Shown here: one piece after another, positions 1-5,106 of the stretch
How the letters are laid out: each line of letters opens with the position of its first letter
Numbering within the stretch: the first letter of the stretch is position 1
DNA from: an uncultured Marvinbryantia sp.
Lineage (GTDB): Bacteria; Bacillota; Clostridia; Lachnospirales; Lachnospiraceae
Length of the DNA stretch: 31,252 nucleotides
Assembly (NCBI GenBank): GCA_934373455.1
Contig: CAKRON010000020.1
Coordinates: 1-31,252, forward strand
Direction: 5' to 3'
Notes under the pieces: model-generated
Database searches by the model: none
Seen by the model: only the letters and a program-made list of their open reading frames with translations
Told to the model about the DNA's origin: nothing
Program-made: the position numbers and the translations under genes

Positions 1-263
1 CCATCCGGGGACTTTTCACCGTAGGCCGCACGAATCAGGTCCTCAAAGGTATCAATGATCTGCTGACCGTCGATCTCAATAGTTCCTCCCTGAATTGGCT
101 CCAGTGCATTGATACAACGCAGCATCGTGCTCTTACCACATCCACTTGGTCCGACTACGACAATTACTTCTCCCCTGTGCACAGTCAGATTCACATCATT
201 CAGAATGATATGATCCTCAAACTTTTTTGTCAGATGTTCTATTTTTAATAACTCTTCTGCCAT
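1..263 (-). CDS. Polar amino-acid ABC transporter ATP-binding protein (partial, N-terminal 87 residues)
   Basis: This is the ATPase that powers amino-acid uptake on the cytoplasmic side of a polar amino-acid (GlnQ/HisP family) importer. The visible N-terminus starts MAEELLKIEHLTKKFEDH and contains the Walker A motif GPSGCGKST, followed by LRCINALEPIQGG, a hallmark of the GlnQ subfamily. The Q-loop onward lies beyond the left edge, so the signature motif and Walker B cannot be checked. The ATG lies 3 bases after the stop of the upstream permease gene, so it is translated as the last visible member of the permease-permease-ATPase operon. Substrate specificity cannot be read from this subunit. 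The family call is firm; the substrate is unknown. Confidence 0.93.
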   Translation of the reverse strand, partial: MAEELLKIEHLTKKFEDHIILNDVNLTVHRGEVIVVVGPSGCGKSTMLRCINALEPIQGGTIEIDGQQIIDTFEDLIRAAYGEKSPD

Positions 264-266
264 GTT

Positions 267-941
267 TTATTTCCACCTCTTTTCCAGATATTTTGCCAGC
301 AGGCTGATCGGCCAGCAGGCAAAGAAGTATAGCAAAAATACTGCCAGATAGATTCCAAAAGCCGCATTCGGACTGGCCATACGATTCGCCTCAATAATCT
401 GCTGTGCCACCTTCAGCACTTCTACCACACCAATCATCAGAATCAAACTGGTCGTCTTGATCATTCGCGTAATCAGATTAATGGATAACGGAATCAGTCT
501 GCGTAATGTCTGAGGAATAATGATATACAGATAAGTCTGTCCCCTGCTTAATCCCAGCGCCTCACTACTCTCATACTGATGCTTTGGAATGCTGGTCAGG
601 GCTCCTCTTACCAAATCACTCATTTCCGCGGTTCCCCATAAAATAAATACAATGATAGACGCTGTCTCTCCGGACAGATCCCATCCAAATGCTCTGGTAC
701 TGCCAAAATAAACAAGAAATAACAGTACCATCTGTGGCATAATTCGAATAAACTCAAGATAGACACGCAAAATTGCCTTGACAATGGGATTTTTCCAGGT
801 CATCAATGCTCCAAGCAAAATCCCGAGTGGAATACTGATCATAACAGATATCAGACTGATCTTCAGAGCAATCCCCAATCCTCCCAGCAATCGAATCATA
901 TTTTTTCCTTTAAACAATACCTCAAGACCCAAATCCGGCAT
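267..941 (-). CDS. Amino-acid ABC transporter permease (HisM/GlnP family), second subunit
   Basis: Integral membrane subunit of a polar amino-acid importer, 224 residues, the usual size for this family. Several hydrophobic helices are visible, and the cytoplasmic EAA-type loop that docks on the ATPase reads EALGLSRGQTYLYIIIPQ near residues 128-145. The ATG at 941 overlaps the end of the upstream permease gene by 20 bases. It is preferred because GAGAGGAGG lies 8 bases upstream, although an internal ATG at 899 (before MIRLLGG) also has AAAGGA in front of it. With the preceding permease it would form the heterodimeric channel. Substrate cannot be told from the sequence. No substrate-binding protein gene is in the window. 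Confidence 0.94.
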   Translation of the reverse strand: MPDLGLEVLFKGKNMIRLLGGLGIALKISLISVMISIPLGILLGALMTWKNPIVKAILRVYLEFIRIMPQMVLLFLVYFGSTRAFGWDLSGETASIIVFILWGTAEMSDLVRGALTSIPKHQYESSEALGLSRGQTYLYIIIPQTLRRLIPLSINLITRMIKTTSLILMIGVVEVLKVAQQIIEANRMASPNAAFGIYLAVFLLYFFACWPISLLAKYLEKRWK

Positions 942-1581
942 AACGCAGCCTCCTCTCCAGAATGCTGCCCAGAATAGATACCGGGAGCAAAATCATCAAA
1001 TAAAATACTACCAGAAGAAACAGACTCTCTGTCGTCTTATAATACAGACCAATCAGATCCTTTGCCGTAAACATCAGATCCATCAAACTGATTGCACTGA
1101 ATACACTGGTTTCCTTCAGCAGAAAGATAACATTTGCCATAAATGCCGGAACACTGATGGACATTGCCTGTGGCAAAATCACATAAACCATCATTTGAAA
1201 ACGATTCATTCCAAGACTCATTGCACTCTCTGCCTGAATCGGTTCAATAGCTTCCAGTCCACTTCTAAATGCCTCTGCCATATAACTTCCACCCAGGAAT
1301 GCCAGACCTGCCACACCGCAAATATCTGCCTGTGTACGGATCCCGATTTTCGGTAATCCATAATAGATAAAAAATAGCTGCACCAAAAGAGGCGTGTTTC
1401 TGCTCAGTTCTATATAAATTCCTACAATACGCCTCAGCACAGGTATCTTATAATACTGAATTGCTGCACAGATCAGACCAACTAAAATAGCGATCACTAC
1501 TCCCATCGCCCCGATCCGCACCGTGAGCACTGCTGCTTTTTCATAAAGCGGCAGATATTTCATAATAAATTCCCAGTTCAT
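922..1581 (-). CDS. Amino-acid ABC transporter permease (HisQ/GlnP family), first subunit
   Basis: Integral membrane permease of 219 residues, first gene of the importer operon. It shows the polar amino-acid permease pattern: an N-terminal helix (ILVGLICAAIQYYKIP), the ELSRNTPLLVQLFFIYYGLP stretch typical of the HisQ/GlnP fold, and the ATPase-contact loop SAMSLGMNRFQMMVYVILPQ. The start at 1581 (MNWEFIMKYL) has GAGGAAA 6 bases upstream; a second Met six codons in is less well placed. A consensus promoter lies 74 bases before the start. In many Firmicutes the binding-protein gene is first in such operons. Here the promoter drives a permease directly, so the binding protein must be past the left edge or elsewhere. 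Confidence 0.94.
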   Translation of the reverse strand: MNWEFIMKYLPLYEKAAVLTVRIGAMGVVIAILVGLICAAIQYYKIPVLRRIVGIYIELSRNTPLLVQLFFIYYGLPKIGIRTQADICGVAGLAFLGGSYMAEAFRSGLEAIEPIQAESAMSLGMNRFQMMVYVILPQAMSISVPAFMANVIFLLKETSVFSAISLMDLMFTAKDLIGLYYKTTESLFLLVVFYLMILLPVSILGSILERRLRYAGFGS

Positions 1582-1654
1582 ATTATTTTCCTCATGAAAT
1601 TCTTCACATTTCCTTTCTCCAGATTACTCTTTTAGCACTGCATCGCACAAAAGG

Positions 1655-1683
1655 ATATTAGCACTATTACCCTACTGTGTCAA
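1655..1683 (-). promoter_or_regulatory. Sigma-A type promoter for the amino-acid ABC importer operon
   Basis: On the minus strand TTGACA (1678-1683), a 17-base spacer, then TAATAT (1655-1660). The expected transcript start is near 1648, giving a leader of about 65 bases. That leader contains a strong ribosome site (GGAGAAAGGAA, 1610-1620) directly before an ATG-TGA start-stop pair at 1604-1609, ahead of the true permease start. Confidence 0.8.
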
Positions 1684-1697
1684 TAGGATACGTGTGG

Positions 1698-1810
1698 GAG
1701 GAAGACTTTAGGTCCTGTGGACCTTGGCTTTGCAACGACCGAGGAGGACTTTAGGTCCTCCGAGACCTCGAACGTCATTCAAAGAATGACGTTTGAGTCC
1801 GGCAGGACTC
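1698..1810. repeat. Cluster of short perfect hairpins with a 19-base direct repeat
   Basis: Non-coding stretch holding four perfect stem-loops in 113 bases: GGTCC/GGACC (1711-1723), GGAGGAC/GTCCTCC (1743-1761), a 10-bp stem AACGTCATTC/GAATGACGTT with an AAA loop (1771-1793), and GAGTCC/GGACTC (1795-1810). A 19-base unit GAGGAAGACTTTAGGTCCT at 1698-1716 recurs with one mismatch at 1741-1759. The last hairpin is followed on the plus strand by TTTTT, so it could stop plus-strand transcripts. It lies between the tRNA-Gly terminator and the importer promoter. No function is known to me; a dispersed REP-like repeat is one possibility. Confidence 0.7.
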
Positions 1811-1819
1811 TTTTTACGC

Positions 1820-1851
1820 AAAAAAGAGGCATCCAACCGGATGCCTCTTTT
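1820..1851 (-). terminator. Intrinsic terminator after tRNA-Gly
   Basis: Perfect 9-bp stem GAGGCATCC/GGATGCCTC (arms 1826-1834 and 1839-1847) with a four-base loop, followed on the minus strand by six T (1820-1825). The flanking A/T runs can extend the stem, making it close to symmetric. It lies just past the tRNA-Gly 3' end. Confidence 0.9.
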
Positions 1852-1863
1852 GCGTAAAACAAA

Positions 1864-1936
1864 AGCGCGAGACGGGACTCGAACCCGCGGCCTCGACCTT
1901 GGCAAGGTCGCGCTCCACCAACTGAGCCACTCGCGC
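1864..1936 (-). tRNA. tRNA-Gly (anticodon GCC)
   Basis: A full cloverleaf can be drawn: acceptor arm GCGCGAG/CTCGCGC, D-arm GCTC/GAGC, anticodon stem CGACC/GGTCG around TTGCCAA (anticodon GCC, glycine) and T-arm GCGGG-TTCGAGT-CCCGT. The 3' CCA is not encoded; the tRNA runs straight into T-rich sequence and a terminator. It stands alone, with its own promoter upstream. Confidence 0.96.
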
Positions 1937-1946
1937 ATTTCTTATG

Positions 1947-1968
1947 TTGTCGCTTACCTCAGCGACAA
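1947..1968 (-). other. Hairpin in the 5' leader of the tRNA-Gly precursor
   Basis: Perfect 8-bp inverted repeat TTGTCGCT-gaggta-AGCGACAA between the -10 box and the mature tRNA. It would be the very first sequence of the pre-tRNA transcript, ending 10 bases before the mature 5' end, and so would be removed by RNase P. Confidence 0.65.
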
Positions 1969-1973
1969 GTAAT

Positions 1974-2002
1974 ACTATACATGACATTACTTTATTTGTC
2001 AA
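1974..2002 (-). promoter_or_regulatory. Consensus promoter of tRNA-Gly
   Basis: TTGACA (1997-2002), exactly 17 bases, TATAGT (1974-1979) on the minus strand. The near-perfect match is typical of stable-RNA promoters. Confidence 0.9.
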
Positions 2003-2033
2003 CACTTTTTTCAAATTTTTTTATTATTTTTCC

Positions 2034-2071
2034 AAAAAAATTTGAGACATATTTTTTAAATATGTCCCAAA
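2034..2071 (-). terminator. Intrinsic terminator after the crh-like gene
   Basis: Arms TTTGGGACATATTT and AAATATGTCTCAAA (2058-2071 and 2041-2054, one G-T pair) with a three-base loop, followed by seven T on the minus strand (2034-2040). It lies 15 bases past the crh-like stop and closes the long valS-to-crh gene block. Confidence 0.9.
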
Positions 2072-2085
2072 TGTTCTTTTCCAAA

Positions 2086-2340
2086 TTAATGTGTGCTTAA
2101 ATATTTTTCAATATCTTCGATTGCGGCCATCTCATCTGTACCGTCTGCTTCTACTATAATCTCTTCACCTGCTTCAAGTCCAAGTGTCATCATTCCCATG
2201 ATGCTCTTGGCATTGACACGTTTCTGTTCTACTTCCACGTGAATCTTGCTCTCATACTGACTTGCAACCTGTACAAGCAGCGCAACTGGACGCGCTTCCA
2301 AGCCACTAGGCAATTCGATTTTAATAGATTTTTTGATCAT
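2086..2340 (-). CDS. Crh-like HPr-family protein with Glu in place of the catalytic His15
   Basis: 84-residue HPr-fold protein. In phosphotransferase HPr, His15 in the GxHARPA motif takes phosphate from enzyme I; here the motif is GLEARPVA with Glu15, so it should not carry phosphate for sugar uptake. The regulatory serine is kept exactly at position 46 (NAKSIMGMM), the site phosphorylated by HPr kinase. This matches Bacillus Crh, which has Gln15 and Ser46 and works with CcpA or binds other partners. The gene position also matches: crh follows whiA in Bacillus. Its ATG overlaps the whiA stop by 4 bases (ATGA), so it is translationally coupled. Family and substitution are seen; the regulatory role is inferred. 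Databases may label it plain HPr. Confidence 0.9.
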   Translation of the reverse strand: MIKKSIKIELPSGLEARPVALLVQVASQYESKIHVEVEQKRVNAKSIMGMMTLGLEAGEEIIVEADGTDEMAAIEDIEKYLSTH

Positions 2341-3314
2341 AATGCTTTCTCCTCCTTACAGCCTCTGAGACCATCCGCTATCTCACTTAATTTTCTTAAG
2401 CGGTGGTTCACACCCGACTTTCCCACCTGCGGGCTTAATAACATTCCTAATTCTTTTAGTGTTGCATCCGGATTCGCCAGACGTACTTCTGCCATATTGG
2501 CTAATCCTTCTGTTAACTCCCCAAAGCCAATCGTATCCTGGATATATCTGATATCCTCAATTTGCTTTACTGCCGCATTTACTGTCTTATAAATGTTGGC
2601 TGTCTCACAGTTGACCTGCCGGTTTAACGAATTCCTCATACCTTTCAGAATACGTATATTCTCCAGTTCCATCAGTGCCTTATGTGCCTCCATAACATTC
2701 AGCACATCCACAATTCCATCCCCTTCTTTTAGATAGACCACATGATACTTCTTTCTCTGCACCATCCGGGCTTCTATCTGAAATGAATGTAATATCTGCT
2801 GTATCTGCCTTGCCTTATCTTCTGATGTGCATGCAAATTCAAGATGATAGAACTTCTCCGGATTACTGACAGAACCTGTAACCAGAAAAGCTCCTCTGAT
2901 GAAAGCTCTCTTACAACATGTTCTGCGAACCAGGTCGCTCTCCAGTAAATTTAAGTCATCTGTCAGATCCATATAGCTCTTTCCACCAGGTTTCATAATT
3001 CCCGTCTCCCGCAAAATCCGCAAGATCGCATCCTGTTTCGTGATATATAAATGATACATGCGACCATTTTTGCTCCCATGATGTTGTCTGATAGAAAGTT
3101 CAACTTCTATATTAAATGTTTTTTGCAATAATGTAAAGTACTTTCTTGCCACAATTAGATTCTCTGTCTGAATCTTCAGTAGAAACCTGTCATTTTTCGA
3201 TACAGAAATTCCTCCACACATGCTTAAAATAGCGGTTATCTCTGCAATCTGGCAATGCCTGGCTCCCGGGTTCTGCTTTGCAAGCTCCTCTTTCACCATT
3301 CCGGAAAACGACAT
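2337..3314 (-). CDS. whiA: DNA-binding protein WhiA
   Basis: 325 residues, the normal WhiA length. The family joins an N-terminal LAGLIDADG homing-endonuclease-like fold without nuclease function (roughly residues 20-200) to a C-terminal helix-turn-helix, seen here as TLKELGMLLSPQVGKSGVNH from residue 285. In Streptomyces it controls sporulation; in Bacillus it binds the nucleoid and affects cell division and metabolism. ATG at 3314 has AAAGGAG 5 bases before it. It follows rapZ by 10 bases and overlaps the crh-like gene by 4. In Bacillus and many Clostridia yvcK/glmR stands between rapZ and whiA; here it is missing. Confidence 0.96.
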   Translation of the reverse strand: MSFSGMVKEELAKQNPGARHCQIAEITAILSMCGGISVSKNDRFLLKIQTENLIVARKYFTLLQKTFNIEVELSIRQHHGSKNGRMYHLYITKQDAILRILRETGIMKPGGKSYMDLTDDLNLLESDLVRRTCCKRAFIRGAFLVTGSVSNPEKFYHLEFACTSEDKARQIQQILHSFQIEARMVQRKKYHVVYLKEGDGIVDVLNVMEAHKALMELENIRILKGMRNSLNRQVNCETANIYKTVNAAVKQIEDIRYIQDTIGFGELTEGLANMAEVRLANPDATLKELGMLLSPQVGKSGVNHRLRKLSEIADGLRGCKEEKAL

Positions 3315-3324
3315 AACTTCTCCT

Positions 3325-4185
3325 TTATCTTACTTTTTCAATATCTCGGTGTTCGATCTTTACTTTATATTCCCTGTCTTTTTGCAAAATTTCGTAAAGT
3401 TTATTGGCAATGGTAACAGATCTGTGTTTTCCACCTGTACATCCGATTGCCACTACCAGATGGTTTTTCCCCTCTACGACGTAATTGGGAATCAGGAACT
3501 GTATCATATCACTTAATTTATCCAGAAAGATACCTGCCTGATCACAGTTCATCACATAATCCTGCACAGCTTTTTCATTACCGGTCCTGGATTTCAGTTC
3601 CTCTACATAATACGGATTCGGCAGAAAACGCACATCAAATACAAGATCTGCATCGGAAGGGATTCCATTTTTAAATCCAAAGGATAACACCGTTACCATC
3701 ATATTTTTGAATTCCTGGTTCTTGCGGAATATGTCATCCATATTTTGAATCAATTCTCTGACCAACAGCTGACTGGTATCAATAATATAATCAGCTTCTT
3801 TTTTCAGAAACCCCAGTTTTGAACGTTCTTCTTTCAGTCCGCTTTCTATTCTTCCATCAATTGCCATCGGATGCTGACGTCTGGTTTCTTTATATCGCTT
3901 TATTAAAGTTTTGTCTGACGCATCCATAAAAAGTATTTCATATTCATAGCCGGCAGCTTTCATTCCTTCCAGCTGTCGATCCATTTTGTCCAGTTCTTTT
4001 CCATTACGAATGTCAATCCCTACAGCTGCCTTTGTTATATCCTGATTATCATTCATCAGCTGTGCAAACATGGGCAGCAGTGAAATCGGCAGATTATCTG
4101 CACAATAATATCCCATGTCTTCCAGTATTTTCAAAGCAGTCGATCTGCCTGCTCCAGACATTCCTGTTACAATCACAAATCTCAT
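3325..4185 (-). CDS. rapZ: RapZ/YvcJ nucleotide-binding protein (RNase adapter family)
   Basis: Cytoplasmic P-loop protein of 286 residues (family about 285-295). Walker A is GMSGAGRS at residues 8-15, and the C-terminal domain carries GCTGGKHRSV, the conserved block tied in E. coli RapZ to sensing glucosamine-6-phosphate and to RNA binding. In E. coli it hands the GlmZ small RNA to RNase E; in Bacillus YvcJ is a nucleotidase linked to competence, and no GlmZ is expected in Firmicutes. I chose the ATG at 4185 over the GTG two codons upstream because AAGGAG (4191-4196) is 5 bases away, whereas it would touch the GTG. The ribosome site overlaps the murB stop. Confidence 0.95.
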   Translation of the reverse strand: MRFVIVTGMSGAGRSTALKILEDMGYYCADNLPISLLPMFAQLMNDNQDITKAAVGIDIRNGKELDKMDRQLEGMKAAGYEYEILFMDASDKTLIKRYKETRRQHPMAIDGRIESGLKEERSKLGFLKKEADYIIDTSQLLVRELIQNMDDIFRKNQEFKNMMVTVLSFGFKNGIPSDADLVFDVRFLPNPYYVEELKSRTGNEKAVQDYVMNCDQAGIFLDKLSDMIQFLIPNYVVEGKNHLVVAIGCTGGKHRSVTIANKLYEILQKDREYKVKIEHRDIEKVR

Positions 4186-4194
4186 GTACACTCC

Positions 4195-5106
4195 TTAAAA
4201 TTGTCCCAGTCTTTTTACCTCCGGTTCCAGAACAACTCCAAATTTCTCCATCACTATTTTTTTTGTCTCTTCCATTAAATCGATGACATCCTGTGCCGTA
4301 GCATTTCCCTTATTGATTACAAATCCGCAATGCTTTTCGGAAATCTGTGCTCCTCCTACCGTAAATCCCCGAAGTCCCGCATCCATAATCAACTTCCCTG
4401 CAAAATACCCTTCCGGTCTTTTAAAGGTACTGCCGGCACTTGGATAATCCAACGGCTGCTTCGTTACACGTTGTTCTTTCAATTCATCCATTCTGGATTT
4501 TATTTCATCTGCCTGTCCGTTATTTAATTCCAAGCAGACTTCAAGAACAATATAGCCTTTGCGTGCAATGATACTGGTTCGATATCCCAGTTCCAGTTTA
4601 TCTGCCGGTATGATCTGAATTTCTCCCTGTTCATCAAGAACTGTTACCTCGGTGATGATGTCTTTCATTTCTCCGCCATAGGCTCCTGCATTCATCACCA
4701 CCGCACCACCTATGGTCCCAGGTATACCGGCAGCAAATTCAAATCCTGTCAGTGACGCATCCAACGCCTGTCGTGCAATAAGTGCATTGCCCGCACCCGC
4801 CTGAGCAGAAATCTTATTCTGCTGTACAACTATCTTATTGAAATTGCGCAGGAGTTGAATTACAACGCCTCTCACGCCCCGATCTGCAACCAGAAGATTA
4901 CTTCCATTGCCCATCACATACCACGGAACATTCATTTTCTTACAGTATGCCACAATTTCACCAATTTCTTCTGTCTTTTGCGGAAGCACCAGATAGTCTG
5001 CCGGGCCGCCAATTCGAAATGTTGTATGTTTTTTCATCGGTTCATCCGTCAGCACCTGTTCTGTTCCAACAATTTCACACAGTTTCTGATAAAATTCCTG
5101 ATTCAC
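4195..5106 (-). CDS. murB: UDP-N-acetylenolpyruvoylglucosamine reductase MurB
   Basis: FAD enzyme that reduces UDP-GlcNAc-enolpyruvate to UDP-MurNAc with NADPH, the second committed step of peptidoglycan precursor synthesis. With the GTG start at 5106 it is 303 residues, like Bacillus MurB. FAD-binding motifs MGNGSNLLV and GIPGTIGGAVVMNAGAYGGE are present; the proton-donating Ser is Ser226 in SAGSTFKRP, and the C-terminal LEPEV holds the catalytic Glu. The form is type II (short). GTG is chosen because AGAGGAGG lies 5 bases upstream; an in-frame ATG at 5163 would add 19 basic residues inside the preceding gene. The gene overlaps the upstream membrane protein by 32 bases. murB-rapZ-whiA neighbours are common in Firmicutes. 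Confidence 0.96.
   Translation of the reverse strand: MNQEFYQKLCEIVGTEQVLTDEPMKKHTTFRIGGPADYLVLPQKTEEIGEIVAYCKKMNVPWYVMGNGSNLLVADRGVRGVVIQLLRNFNKIVVQQNKISAQAGAGNALIARQALDASLTGFEFAAGIPGTIGGAVVMNAGAYGGEMKDIITEVTVLDEQGEIQIIPADKLELGYRTSIIARKGYIVLEVCLELNNGQADEIKSRMDELKEQRVTKQPLDYPSAGSTFKRPEGYFAGKLIMDAGLRGFTVGGAQISEKHCGFVINKGNATAQDVIDLMEETKKIVMEKFGVVLEPEVKRLGQF

Noticed and set aside
778..1356. 192-residue plus-strand open frame opposite the two ABC permeases
   Set aside because: Antisense shadow of strongly supported permease genes; composition is unlike a protein and no ribosome site is seen.
1708..2014. Minus-strand reading frames over tRNA-Gly, including one with VAQLVERDLAKVEAAGSSP
   Set aside because: This peptide is what the tRNA-Gly sequence gives when translated, and the frames run over the tRNA and hairpins. 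They are not genes.
2086..2340. Loss of His15 in the HPr-like gene considered as a sequencing error or decay
   Set aside because: The frame is intact, length and Ser46 are normal, and the whiA neighbourhood matches Crh, a known class without His15.
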